Of a DNA stretch of 64,000 nt, positions 42,270 through 51,281 are shown piece by piece. Within the stretch, counting starts at the first letter, position 1, and each line of letters opens with the position of its first letter. Under the pieces are notes generated by a model, which did not search any database, was not told the origin of the DNA, and worked only from the letters and a program-made list of their open reading frames with translations. Position numbers and translations under genes: made by a program. Source of the stretch: Phyllobacterium zundukense (GTDB lineage: Bacteria; Pseudomonadota; Alphaproteobacteria; Rhizobiales; Rhizobiaceae); assembly GCF_025452195.1 (NCBI RefSeq), contig NZ_CP104969.1, positions 13,501 through 77,500 of the forward strand. Direction: 5' to 3'.

Positions 42270-43331
42270 ATGAGTAAATTCAATGAATTATCCTCTGAAC
42301 AAATCCGCCAGCACATCGACACTGCTCAGGCTTACGAGGTCTATCGAACCAGCTTGAAGGAATATGAGCAGCGATTTTTAGGGTCGATGTCATGGAAGAA
42401 AAGTACGAATGATAAGGAATATCTCTACAAAAAAACCGGTGGAATATGGAAATCCCTTGGCGCCAGATCGCCTGAAACAGAGATGATTTATAACCAGTTC
42501 CATGCTGGCCGCGACAATTCCAAGGAGCGCGTAGCGCGCTTGGCTCAACGCCTGGATGAATTGGCTCCGGTCAACCGGGCCATGGCTTTGGGTCGTGTAC
42601 CGCTTTTGACGGCACGTATTCTCCGTGCACTCGACAAGCTCGGTCTTATCGGCACGGCCATTGATGTTGTCGGCACCAATGCACTGTTTGTCTATGAACG
42701 CATGGCCGCCGTTCACATCACCAGCGGATTGCTTTCGACGCAGGATGTCGACTTGTTGATGGATTCGCGGTTTAACCTACGGCTGATAACCAAAGATTTT
42801 TCTCACAAGGGCTTGATCGGACTCTTACAGAAAATCGATCATTCCTTCGTACCGTTGGCCAAGAACGGCTATAGGGCAGCTAACCGCGACGGCTTTCTGG
42901 TGGATCTCATCAAACCCGTCCCTAAAGACGTCATGTCATCAAAAGAGAAGATGCGTTTCAGCGCTGATGCCGACGATCTGCAGGCGATAGAAATCGAGGG
43001 GCTGTCCTGGCTGGTCAACAGTCCAAAGACGCAAACAGTAGTGATCGATGAGCGGGGCTATCCCCTCACCTATTCCTGTCCGGACCCGAGGGCCTTCGCG
43101 CTGCATAAATTGTGGTTGTCACGGCGTGCCGATCGTGATGCGGCCAAGCGTATACGGGACGAACAACAGGCACGGATCGTTGCTCAGCTTATCGCCAAGC
43201 GACTGCCGCATCTTTCCTTTGAATCCAGCGACTTGCAGGCACTTCCGTTTGCATTGCGTCAGCTGGCACCAGAATTCGTTCCCGTCACGGGCAACAGCAA
43301 TGAAGAATTGCGCCTCACACCAAACTGGTAA
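42270..43331 (+). CDS. Nucleotidyltransferase-fold protein (GSU2403 family-like)
   Basis: A 353-residue protein. The region IDVVGTNALFVYERMAAVHI followed by STQDVDLLMDSRFNL is the hallmark of a nucleotidyltransferase fold: a glycine-rich loop, then the D-x-D metal pair. GFLVDLIKPVPKDVM may give the third carboxylate. Such proteins are often uncharacterised or act as antitoxin-like or defence-linked transferases; nothing beside this gene supports a partner. ATG 42270 fits AGGGAT upstream. The region before it is unusually AT-rich compared with the rest of the window, which may indicate acquisition. It converges with gcvP across a hairpin. Confidence 0.7.
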   Translation: MSKFNELSSEQIRQHIDTAQAYEVYRTSLKEYEQRFLGSMSWKKSTNDKEYLYKKTGGIWKSLGARSPETEMIYNQFHAGRDNSKERVARLAQRLDELAPVNRAMALGRVPLLTARILRALDKLGLIGTAIDVVGTNALFVYERMAAVHITSGLLSTQDVDLLMDSRFNLRLITKDFSHKGLIGLLQKIDHSFVPLAKNGYRAANRDGFLVDLIKPVPKDVMSSKEKMRFSADADDLQAIEIEGLSWLVNSPKTQTVVIDERGYPLTYSCPDPRAFALHKLWLSRRADRDAAKRIRDEQQARIVAQLIAKRLPHLSFESSDLQALPFALRQLAPEFVPVTGNSNEELRLTPNW

Positions 43332-43340
43332 GTGCTATGA

Positions 43341-43361
43341 GCGCTGGAATATATCCAGCGC
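43341..43361. terminator. Hairpin between convergent nucleotidyltransferase and gcvP genes
   Basis: Perfect 8-bp arms GCGCTGGA and TCCAGCGC around ATATA, between two convergent stop codons. It could terminate both transcripts, although no long U tract follows on either strand. Confidence 0.55.
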
Positions 43362-43384
43362 CCACCATTGAACGATTCCAGCCC

Positions 43385-46183
43385 TCAGCTATAGGCCTGC
43401 ATCGGCGGGCAAGAGCAAACCAGATTACGGTCGCCAGCAACATTGTCGATACGCGAAACCGGCGGCCAATATTTCGGGTTGTCCTCGCTTTCGCCAGCCG
43501 GGAGGCTGGCCGCGCTGCGGCTGTAAGGATGCGACCAGTCATCGGCCAGAACATCACCGGCGGGATGCGGTGCATTTACCAGCGGATTATCATCCTTTGG
43601 CCATTGACCGCTCGCCACTTTTGCCGCCTCGTTGGCAATGGCAATCATCGCGTCGCAGAACCGGTCGATCTCACGTTTCGATTCCGACTCGGTCGGCTCG
43701 ACCATCAGCGTTCCAGCAATCGGCCAGGACATGGTCGGCGCGTGAAAGCCATAGTCGATGAGCCGTTTGGCAATGTCTTCGACGCTGATCCCGGCACTGT
43801 CCTTCAACACCCGCGTATCGAGGATACACTCATGCGCCACACGGCCATTACGACCCTGGAATAGCACGGGATAGGTATCCTTCAGCCGCTCGGCAATATA
43901 GTTGGCATTGAGGATTGCCATTTCCGTTGCACGCTTCAATCCGGCGCCGCCCATCATGCGGATGTACATCCAGGTGATCGGCAGAATCGAGGCACTGCCA
44001 AACGGTGCAGCCGACACCGCATGTCCGGAACCGTTAGCGACATGCCCGGGCAGGAATGGTGCCAAGTGCTTTTTGACGCCGATTGGCCCTACACCCGGGC
44101 CGCCTCCGCCATGCGGAATGCAGAAGGTCTTGTGCAAATTCATGTGGCAAACATCTGCACCGATATCGCCGGGACGAGCCAGACCAACCAGCGCATTGAG
44201 GTTGGCGCCATCGAAATAAACCTGCCCGCCATGGTCGTGGATAATCGCGCAAATATCTTTCACGCCCTCCTCGAACACGCCATGCGTCGAAGGATAGGTG
44301 ATCATCAGCGCCGCTAGGTTTTCGCTATGCTTCTCGGCTTTGGCTTTCAGATCGTCAAGATCGATGTCCCCCGCTTCTTCACAAGCCACGACGACGACCC
44401 GCATGCCCGCCATATGGGCACTGGCCGGGTTGGTGCCATGGGCTGATTCCGGAATGAGACAGACGTCACGATTGTCGTCACCGCGGTCGAGATGGTAGCG
44501 GCGGATGGCAAGCAAGCCCGCATATTCGCCTTGACTGCCTGCATTCGGTTGCAGGGAAACCGCATCGAATCCGGTAATCTCGGACAGCCACGCTTCAAGA
44601 TCATCCGTCAGCGATTTATACCCGAGCGCGTGATCGGATGGCGCAAAGGGGTGCACATTGGCAACGCTTTGCCAGCTGACGGGCAGCATTTCTGCCGCGG
44701 CGTTGAGCTTCATCGTACAGGAGCCCAGCGGGATCATAGCTCGGTCAAGTGCCAGATCCTTGTCGGCAAGCCGGCGCAGGAAGCGCATCATCTCGGTTTC
44801 GGAACGCTGCTGATGAAACACGGCCTGGGTCATGAACCCTTCAGCTGGCCGGGTGCTTGGCAGCTTTACGCCGGGATCATTCGGCAAGCTTGCACCGAAC
44901 AGCGCTGCAAGTGCGCTGAGGTCCCCGTCCGTTGTCGTCTCGTCAACGGTAATGCCGAGTCGGTCCTGATCAATGACCCGGAGCAAGCGCCCGCCCTTTT
45001 CGGCAGCATCGGCAATGGAAGCCGCCTTGCCGGGGACGCTGACCGTTATCGTATCGAAGAAGCGTTCGCCGCCAAGCTGGAGGCCGGCAGCCTCAAGTCC
45101 CGCCGCAAGACGCGCAGCTCTTGCATGAACTTGGGCAGCGATAGCCTGAAGTCCGTGCGGACCGTGCCAGATGGCGAAGGACACGGCCATATTGGCAAGA
45201 AGTGCCTGCGCGGTACAGATATTCGATGTCGCCTTGTCGCGGCGGATATGCTGCTCGCGAGTTTGCAGGGCAAGGCGGTAGCCTGGTCGTCCCTTGCTGT
45301 CCACTGACTGGCCGACCAAACGTCCCGGGATAAGCCGTGTCAGATTATCGCTCACTGCGAGATATGCTGCATGTGGTCCGCCATAGCCGATCGGAACACC
45401 GAAACGCTGCATGGAACCAGCGGCGATATCCGCTCCAAGCAAAGCGGGGGAAGCTGTGATTGTCAGTGCGAGGGGATCAGCGACCGCAATAACCAGCGTT
45501 CCTGCCGCTTTTGCAGCCTTGATGATCGCCGAGTGATCGCCATAGACGCCATAGGTGTCAGGCCAGGGCACGATGATCGCCGCAACGCTGGCATCGATCT
45601 CGCCGCCGTTCACGCTCATGCCAAGCGGCTCGGCCCTGGTCCTGACCACATCGAGAATCTGCGGATGCACCTCTCCGGCAAGCACGACGCGGTCGCGCTT
45701 TTCACGATGATGACGCCAGGCGATGCCAACGGCTTCCGCCACTGCGGTCGCCTCATCCAGCAGCGATGCGGATGCAACTGGCAAGCCTGTCAGTTCTGTA
45801 ACCAATGTCTGGAAATGGAACAGCAGCTCCAGCCGTCCCTGACTTATCTCTGACTGGTAGGGCGTATAAGCCGTGTACCACGCAGGGTTTTCAAAGAGAT
45901 TACGCTGGATAACCGCAGGTACGTGCGTGCCATGATAGCCCTGCCCGATGAAGCTTTTATGGGTCTTGTTTTGACCCATCTTGAGGCTAAGTTCCGCCAA
46001 TGCTTCCGCCTCATTGGCGGCTTCGGGAATGTTCAGCGGCCGTTCCAGCCGAATGGATTTCGGTACAGCCTGTGAAATCAGCGTTTCCAGCGAAGGAATG
46101 CCTAGGGCCGCCAGCATTGCGCGCGAGCCCTGTATGCTCGGGCCGATATGGCGGTCGGAAAAAGGAAAAATGTTTTTATTCAT
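43385..46183 (-). CDS. gcvP: Glycine dehydrogenase (decarboxylating), P protein
   Basis: A 932-residue PLP enzyme that decarboxylates glycine and passes the aminomethyl group to lipoyl-GcvH. The start FSDRHIGPS is typical. The PLP lysine lies in [20 protein letters not shown] (~residue 690), and the glycine-rich [13 protein letters not shown] and [14 protein letters not shown] close the second half. Length is normal for the single-chain form, with both homologous halves. It follows gcvH by six bases, last in a leftward operon controlled by a glycine riboswitch. Confidence 0.96.
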   Translation of the reverse strand: MNKNIFPFSDRHIGPSIQGSRAMLAALGIPSLETLISQAVPKSIRLERPLNIPEAANEAEALAELSLKMGQNKTHKSFIGQGYHGTHVPAVIQRNLFENPAWYTAYTPYQSEISQGRLELLFHFQTLVTELTGLPVASASLLDEATAVAEAVGIAWRHHREKRDRVVLAGEVHPQILDVVRTRAEPLGMSVNGGEIDASVAAIIVPWPDTYGVYGDHSAIIKAAKAAGTLVIAVADPLALTITASPALLGADIAAGSMQRFGVPIGYGGPHAAYLAVSDNLTRLIPGRLVGQSVDSKGRPGYRLALQTREQHIRRDKATSNICTAQALLANMAVSFAIWHGPHGLQAIAAQVHARAARLAAGLEAAGLQLGGERFFDTITVSVPGKAASIADAAEKGGRLLRVIDQDRLGITVDETTTDGDLSALAALFGASLPNDPGVKLPSTRPAEGFMTQAVFHQQRSETEMMRFLRRLADKDLALDRAMIPLGSCTMKLNAAAEMLPVSWQSVANVHPFAPSDHALGYKSLTDDLEAWLSEITGFDAVSLQPNAGSQGEYAGLLAIRRYHLDRGDDNRDVCLIPESAHGTNPASAHMAGMRVVVVACEEAGDIDLDDLKAKAEKHSENLAALMITYPSTHGVFEEGVKDICAIIHDHGGQVYFDGANLNALVGLARPGDIGADVCHMNLHKTFCIPHGGGGPGVGPIGVKKHLAPFLPGHVANGSGHAVSAAPFGSASILPITWMYIRMMGGAGLKRATEMAILNANYIAERLKDTYPVLFQGRNGRVAHECILDTRVLKDSAGISVEDIAKRLIDYGFHAPTMSWPIAGTLMVEPTESESKREIDRFCDAMIAIANEAAKVASGQWPKDDNPLVNAPHPAGDVLADDWSHPYSRSAASLPAGESEDNPKYWPPVSRIDNVAGDRNLVCSCPPMQAYS

Positions 46184-46189
46184 GATCGA

Positions 46190-46558
46190 TCAACCAATAA
46201 TCGCTTTGTAACCGGCTTCGTCGAGCAAACCGGTCAACTGGTCCGTGTCGGACAATTTCATCTTCCATAGCCAGCCATCGCCGGTTGCCGAAGAATTCAC
46301 CAGCGCGGGATCGCTTGCCGTCGCTTCGTTGACTTCAGTCACTTCGCCGTCCAGCGGCGCATAGACGTCCGAAGCCGCCTTGACCGACTCCACCACAACG
46401 GCGGCATCACCTTTCGACAGGGATTGGCCGACATCCGGCAATTGAACGAAGACGAGATCGCCGAGCTGGTCCTGCGCATGATCGGTAATACCGACGGTGG
46501 CAATGCCATCCTCGACGCGGACCCATTCGTGATCTTCGGTAAAATAAGTGGCTGCCAT
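46190..46558 (-). CDS. gcvH: Glycine cleavage system H protein
   Basis: A 122-residue lipoyl carrier. The lipoylated lysine is in [20 protein letters not shown] (~residue 61). The start [13 protein letters not shown] and the end [12 protein letters not shown] are typical. It lies five bases after gcvT and six before gcvP. Confidence 0.96.
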   Translation of the reverse strand: MAATYFTEDHEWVRVEDGIATVGITDHAQDQLGDLVFVQLPDVGQSLSKGDAAVVVESVKAASDVYAPLDGEVTEVNEATASDPALVNSSATGDGWLWKMKLSDTDQLTGLLDEAGYKAIIG

Positions 46559-46563
46559 CTGAA

Positions 46564-47667
46564 TTATCCTTTGTGGTAGCGATGTGACGTGAAGGGAAGT
46601 GAATGAACGTGGAGTGCAACGCGGTTACCGCGCACCTCAGCAAAGACCTGGGTACCGATAGGGGCGAAATCCTTGCCGACGTAGCCCATCGCGACCGGAA
46701 AGCCTGCCGAAGGCCCGAAACCGCCCGATGTGACCACACCGACCGCATTGCCATGGATATCGACCAGAATGGAATCAGAACGGACCGGCTGGCGGCTATC
46801 GGGTTTCAGACCCACACGTTTTCTTGCCGGGCCCTTTGCAATCTTGTCGAGTAGAGCTTTGGCCCCGATAAACCCGGCCTTTTCGCGCACTGGCTTGGCG
46901 ATCGCCCAGGTAAGACCCGCGTCGACGGGATCGATCTCCGGCGTGATATCATGGCCGTGCAGGCAGAGACCGGCCTCCAATCGCAGACTGTCACGCGCGG
47001 CGAGACCAACCCACGCCACACGTTCATCTGCAAGAAGCGCGGTCACGAGTTCGCGCGCATCATCTGCTGGCAGGCCGATCTCGAAGCCGTCCTCGCCCGT
47101 ATAGCCCGAGCGGCTCATGAACCAGCCAGGCTTCGGTTCGAAGCCATGCATGAATGCAAGCTCTGTTCCGGGAACTCCGGCCACACGCAGCACATCCACC
47201 ACTTGCGGTCCCTGAATTGCCAGGAATACGCGATCGAGCGCATTGATCCTGCAGTCAAAGTCTTTCGCAACGTCGCGCAAATGCGCTTCGTCAGCGGCTG
47301 CATTGCCGGCATTGGCGACGACCATGAAATGGTCTCCGCCCAATCTCGTGACGATCAGATCATCGAGAATGCCCGCCTGCTCGTTGAGGAAGAATGTATA
47401 TTTGGATTGCCCTATCGCGAGCCCATCTGCATCCAGCGGACAAATATGGGAAAGCAGCGCCACTGCTTCAGGACCCGCAATATCGAACAGCTGCATATGC
47501 GATATATCGAACAGCCCTGCCTTCTCGCGCGTATGCAGATGCTCCTTCATCACCCCCAAAGGATAGGTGATCGGCATGGACCAACCTGCAAACCCGCCAA
47601 AGCGCGCACCGGCGGCTTTATGCAGATCCTCAAGCGGCAATGATTTCAGATTTTCTTCGGCGCCCAT
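46564..47667 (-). CDS. gcvT: Glycine cleavage system T protein (aminomethyltransferase)
   Basis: A 367-residue tetrahydrofolate-dependent enzyme that takes the aminomethyl group from GcvH and releases ammonia and methylene-tetrahydrofolate. Family marks are [33 protein letters not shown] and [19 protein letters not shown] 47667 is chosen because GGAG precedes it by about seven bases and homology begins there. First gene after the glycine riboswitch. Confidence 0.95.
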   Translation of the reverse strand: MGAEENLKSLPLEDLHKAAGARFGGFAGWSMPITYPLGVMKEHLHTREKAGLFDISHMQLFDIAGPEAVALLSHICPLDADGLAIGQSKYTFFLNEQAGILDDLIVTRLGGDHFMVVANAGNAAADEAHLRDVAKDFDCRINALDRVFLAIQGPQVVDVLRVAGVPGTELAFMHGFEPKPGWFMSRSGYTGEDGFEIGLPADDARELVTALLADERVAWVGLAARDSLRLEAGLCLHGHDITPEIDPVDAGLTWAIAKPVREKAGFIGAKALLDKIAKGPARKRVGLKPDSRQPVRSDSILVDIHGNAVGVVTSGGFGPSAGFPVAMGYVGKDFAPIGTQVFAEVRGNRVALHVHSLPFTSHRYHKG

Positions 47668-47720
47668 ATTTACTCCAGAGTCGTGCAAAGATCCCCGCCA
47701 CAAGGACGGACCGTTTCTTT

Positions 47721-47914
47721 GCCCCTCTGTCGGAAGCCTGAGAGACTCGCACAGGGCAGGACTTGCATCCGGCTGTACTTACACCTTCGGCGCGAGGTTG
47801 CCCTCGACTTTCCAGAGTTGTCTTATCCTTTTGCGGTTCTTGCTACCTGAGAGATTTCGGGCGATTTCCCCTTCGGTGGACCTGCACATTGCAGTGCTAA
47901 GACACTCTCCCGCA
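47721..47914 (-). ncRNA. Tandem glycine riboswitch upstream of gcvT
   Basis: Reading the minus strand, two aptamers follow each other. The first has GGGAGAG, then ACCGAAGGGGAAATCGCCC and the conserved AAATCTCTCAGGTA. A linker with GGATAAGACAACTCTGG leads to the second, with GCCGAAGGTGTAAG and GAGTCTCTCAGGCTTCCGAC ending at GAGGGGC. The CTCTCAGG pair and the CCGAAGG pair are the recognised glycine-aptamer core. It ends about 54 bases before the gcvT start and should turn on glycine breakdown when glycine is plentiful. Confidence 0.92.
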
Positions 47915-48055
47915 AATTGACAGGGCCCTTGATTCTACAATCGAAGACCCTCGACGAAGGAGACCATATCGCACCGCACAAGCGCTGTCACTGCCCAATC
48001 CGCTGATTTGACGCTTTGTGGACAGAAATTGTCGAGGGCAGAATATGGCAGCAAG

Positions 48056-49153
48056 TTAGGCACTCCGAGCCACCAGCTTTAAAGCAGGTTCCTTCGCCCG
48101 GATCAGCGCCATGACGCCGAGCGATTGGCCCCTGCCCTTTAGCGCATGCTGGCCGAGATATTCAGCTTTGATGTCGCCCGATAAATCCAGGCGTTTCGCC
48201 AGATCGCTCGAAATCAATACCGGCACGCCGAGCGTACGGCACAGGCTTTCTAGACGTGCTGTGGTATTCACGGTATCGCCAAAATAAGCGATCTTGTGGT
48301 GATCCACCCCGACTTCTGCAGTGACAATGGGCCCGCCATGCAGAGCTACACGCAAACGCGGCACCCGGCCGAATTTCTGCCGCCATTTATCGGCGTCGGC
48401 CTCGATCGCGTCCACAATCGCGAACACACACTTCACGCAATTGCCTTGTCTCAACCCGCGTGCCATCGGCCAGGTTATGATCGCCGCATCACCAATATAA
48501 TCGTCGATGGTGCCCCGATATTGTCGCACCGGTTTAGCAAAAGCCGTAAACAGCGCACTGAGAAACTGTTGCGCGCGCAGATCCCCGAATTCTTCGGCAA
48601 AAGACGTCGATCCGACAAGATCGATGAACAGGAATATCCGCTCTTCTTCAATGGGTTTGCGGTATCGGCCAAGAAGCAGACTGGCGAAGACGTCACGGCC
48701 AAGCAGTTCGCGGACGCGGGTGACAAAACTGAGGATCAGCGACACTCCCATCGTGTAGAGCAAGATATCCGCTGGTAAAATGACAGCCTCCTGCCAAGTG
48801 ACCTTGAGACGCCCCAGGAACCAAAGCAGACCGCCACAGGCCGCGAAAGCCACGCTGACCATTAAATAGAAAACGAGAAGCGAGAAAATGATATAGGCCG
48901 GGGTCGACAGAGATGTAACCCAGGCGTTCAGACGCGGCAGCAACAGGCCCCGCTCAAAAGCAATGACCGGAACACAGACGAACAAAGCAAAAATGGCGCC
49001 AATCAGCGACCAGTCATCATAGAATATCGCGCCGTAAACCACGCCGCTGACGGCGACGGCGCACAAAACGAAGATCCAGAATCCAAAGGAATATCTGTTC
49101 ATGATATCAGCATCGTGAGCATTCAGGTTCTCCGAATCATAATGGCACGGCAT
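48056..49153 (-). CDS. Class III adenylate/guanylate cyclase, membrane-bound
   Basis: A 365-residue enzyme. The N-terminal ~150 residues hold about four membrane helices (GFWIFVLCAVAVSGVVYGAI, WSLIGAIFALFVCVPVIAF, AYIIFSLLVFYLMVSVAFAA, ILLYTMGVSLILSFV). The catalytic domain (~175-345) shows the metal-binding aspartates in IFLFIDLVGSTSFAEEFG and YIGDAAIITWP, then FGDTVNTTARLESLC. An alternative start is the ATG at 49102; no ribosome site decides. It stands alone between the gcv operon and the ABC exporter genes. Confidence 0.85.
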   Translation of the reverse strand: MPCHYDSENLNAHDADIMNRYSFGFWIFVLCAVAVSGVVYGAIFYDDWSLIGAIFALFVCVPVIAFERGLLLPRLNAWVTSLSTPAYIIFSLLVFYLMVSVAFAACGGLLWFLGRLKVTWQEAVILPADILLYTMGVSLILSFVTRVRELLGRDVFASLLLGRYRKPIEEERIFLFIDLVGSTSFAEEFGDLRAQQFLSALFTAFAKPVRQYRGTIDDYIGDAAIITWPMARGLRQGNCVKCVFAIVDAIEADADKWRQKFGRVPRLRVALHGGPIVTAEVGVDHHKIAYFGDTVNTTARLESLCRTLGVPVLISSDLAKRLDLSGDIKAEYLGQHALKGRGQSLGVMALIRAKEPALKLVARSA

Positions 49154-49310
49154 TTCTAACTGTTACTCGTCCGGCGAGACGGCAGATTTCAGACGGCTCC
49201 CTGCGACACTTTGACAGAAAACGCCAGCATTGCTATCTATCCGCCCTCCGCCGCTGCCCATCTTGCCGCTGACTCATAACCGGCCAACTGCAAATTGAAG
49301 GACCGTGACG

Positions 49311-50297
49311 ATGCCCGATACCGCCCGACCGCAGAAAGGTGCCGCCGTCGAGGCGCGGGGCCTCAGCAAACATTTTGGGGATGTCCGTGCTGTCGATGGT
49401 ATTGATCTCGATGTGCCGCGCGGCATGATCTTCGGCATTCTTGGTCCGAACGGTGCCGGCAAGACCACGTTGCTGCGCATGCTGGCGACGCTGCTGCCTC
49501 CCGATGCAGGCTCTGCCAGGGTCCTTGGATACGACCTGGCGAAATCTCCTCACGATGTTCGCGCTTCGATCGCCATGACCGGACAATTCGCTTCACTCGA
49601 CGAGGATTTGACAGGGCGCGAAAACCTGATCTTGCTGGCTCGCCTCTGGGGCTTTCGTGGCCAGTCAGCGAAAAAGCGCGCCGATGACCTGTTGACTGCT
49701 TTCGATCTTGCTGACGCTTCTGCCAAACAGGTGAAGGATTATTCCGGCGGCATGCGGCGCAGGCTGGATATCGCGGCCTCGCTCGTGGTCACGCCGGGCG
49801 TCTTGTTCCTCGACGAGCCGACGACCGGGCTCGACCCGATGGCGCGCAAGAGCGTCTGGCGCATGATCCGCTCACTCTCCGAGGCAGGCGTAACCATTCT
49901 TCTCACGACGCAATACCTGGAGGAAGCCGACCAGCTTGCAGCGCGCATCGCCGTGATCGATCACGGCAAGAAAATCGCGGAGGGTACGAGCCGTGAGCTC
50001 AAGGCGGCAACGGGGTCGGGCTTCCTGCATCTGACATTGGTCGATGCAACACGTAACGAGGAAGCCGAACGTCTACTGGAGGAAATAACCGGCAGCAAGG
50101 TGCAACGCAGTTCTGAAGGCGCGGCGCTGTCACTGATGGTTGATACGCCGCAAAACGCCAATCGGGGTCTGGCCGCATTGATCGATGCGAATATCGAACT
50201 TGCCGATTTCGCGATGGGCGCGCCCAGTCTCGACGAGGTGTTCTTCGCGCTTACTGGCCATATCCACGAGAAAGAGCCCGAGCGAGGAGAAGGCTGA
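49311..50297 (+). CDS. ABC transporter ATP-binding protein (DrrA-like)
   Basis: A 328-residue ATPase of the daunorubicin-exporter type. Walker A is GPNGAGKTTLLRMLATLLPP (~residues 47-66), the signature YSGGMRRRLDIAASL, Walker B GVLFLDEPTTGLDP, and the typical VWRMIRSLSEAGVTILLTTQ. The C-terminal ~90 residues form the DrrA-family regulatory tail. ATG 49311 is eight bases after GAAGGA. It is translationally coupled to the permease (TGATG). Substrate unknown: a drug, lipid or glycan are all possible. Confidence 0.9.
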   Translation: MPDTARPQKGAAVEARGLSKHFGDVRAVDGIDLDVPRGMIFGILGPNGAGKTTLLRMLATLLPPDAGSARVLGYDLAKSPHDVRASIAMTGQFASLDEDLTGRENLILLARLWGFRGQSAKKRADDLLTAFDLADASAKQVKDYSGGMRRRLDIAASLVVTPGVLFLDEPTTGLDPMARKSVWRMIRSLSEAGVTILLTTQYLEEADQLAARIAVIDHGKKIAEGTSRELKAATGSGFLHLTLVDATRNEEAERLLEEITGSKVQRSSEGAALSLMVDTPQNANRGLAALIDANIELADFAMGAPSLDEVFFALTGHIHEKEPERGEG

Positions 50298-51103
50298 TGA
50301 CTGAACAGAGCACGACCACTTCGCTCATCTATGCGGAGCGTCCGCCCCAGCCTTCAGCGCTGTCCAATGCGCTCGTCTTTGGTTGGCGCGCCGTGTTGAA
50401 ATTCAAGCACGTCCCCGAGCAGCTCTTCGATCTGGTCATGACGCCGATCATGTTCACCCTATTGTTCACCTTCGTGTTCGGCGGAGCGCTTTCGGGTTCT
50501 ACAGCGGCTTATCTGCAATATTTTCTTCCCGGCATTCTGGTGCAGACCGTGGTGTTCAATTCGATGTATTCCGGCATGGGGCTGAGCACTGACCTTGGCA
50601 AGGGCCTGTTCGACCGGTTTCGTTCATTGCCGATCTGGTCGCTGTCACCCTTTGCCGGCTTGATGGTCGGCGATATCCTGCGTCACCTGATCGCGTCGCT
50701 GCTCATCCTGTTTATCGGCATTCTCCTCGGCTATAGGCCGGAGGGCGGCATCATAGGCGTCGTTGAAGCGCTGCTCCTGCTACTGGTGATCGGTTTCGGA
50801 TTCGGTTGGATATTTCTGGTGCTCGGGCTGGTCATGCGAACTCCCAGCACTGTCATGACCATGGCCTTTACCGGGATCATGCCACTGGTCTTCGCCTCGA
50901 ACATCATGGTTGATCCCGCGACCATGCCAGGCTGGTTGAGGGTCTTCGTCAATGTCAATCCGGTGTCGCTGATGACGACCGCCATGCGTGGTCTGATGGC
51001 CGGAAATGCCACCGCCGCTCAGCTGGGCGCCGCGCTTATAGCCCCGATATTGCTGACTGTTGCCCTCGCACCGCTGACGCTCTGGCTTTATCGCCGGAAA
51101 TAA
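50297..51103 (+). CDS. ABC transporter permease (ABC-2 type, DrrB-like)
   Basis: A 268-residue permease with six membrane segments, including LFDLVMTPIMFTLLFTFVFG, LIASLLILFIGILLGY and LLLLVIGFGFGWIFLVLGLV. The ABC-2 signature region covers MTMAFTGIMPLVFASNIMVD, PATMPGWLRVFVNVNPVSLM and TTAMRGL. Partner of the ATPase just before, sharing an overlapping stop/start. Confidence 0.9.
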   Translation: MTEQSTTTSLIYAERPPQPSALSNALVFGWRAVLKFKHVPEQLFDLVMTPIMFTLLFTFVFGGALSGSTAAYLQYFLPGILVQTVVFNSMYSGMGLSTDLGKGLFDRFRSLPIWSLSPFAGLMVGDILRHLIASLLILFIGILLGYRPEGGIIGVVEALLLLLVIGFGFGWIFLVLGLVMRTPSTVMTMAFTGIMPLVFASNIMVDPATMPGWLRVFVNVNPVSLMTTAMRGLMAGNATAAQLGAALIAPILLTVALAPLTLWLYRRK

Positions 51104-51131
51104 GGACCGCCCGACCGACTGCATGACCATC

Positions 51132-51256
51132 GTGCGCCCTTCGACAAGCTCAGGATGAGGAGGTCGTTTGACTGCAGGGAGCGCGTGCTTGGATTTGCTG
51201 GCAGTTACCCCTGCAACCTACTTACTCCCTCATGGTGAGCCGGTCGAACCACGCAC
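51132..51256. repeat. Imperfect inverted repeat of the CTTCGAC..GCTCA type
   Basis: The left arm (51132-51162) contains GTGCG, TTCGAC, GCTCA and ATGAGG; the right arm (51225-51256), read in reverse, has the same words in the same order. Together they could form a ~30-bp imperfect stem between the convergent permease and aldehyde dehydrogenase genes, so it may also act as a terminator. A related piece occurs on the minus strand around 60175-60197. Confidence 0.5.
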
Positions 51257-51281
51257 AATGGTTCTGCAATTCATCGGCTAA

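Noticed and set aside
48001..48055. A further small gene between the riboswitch and the membrane cyclase
   Set aside because: No open frame with a ribosome site is present.
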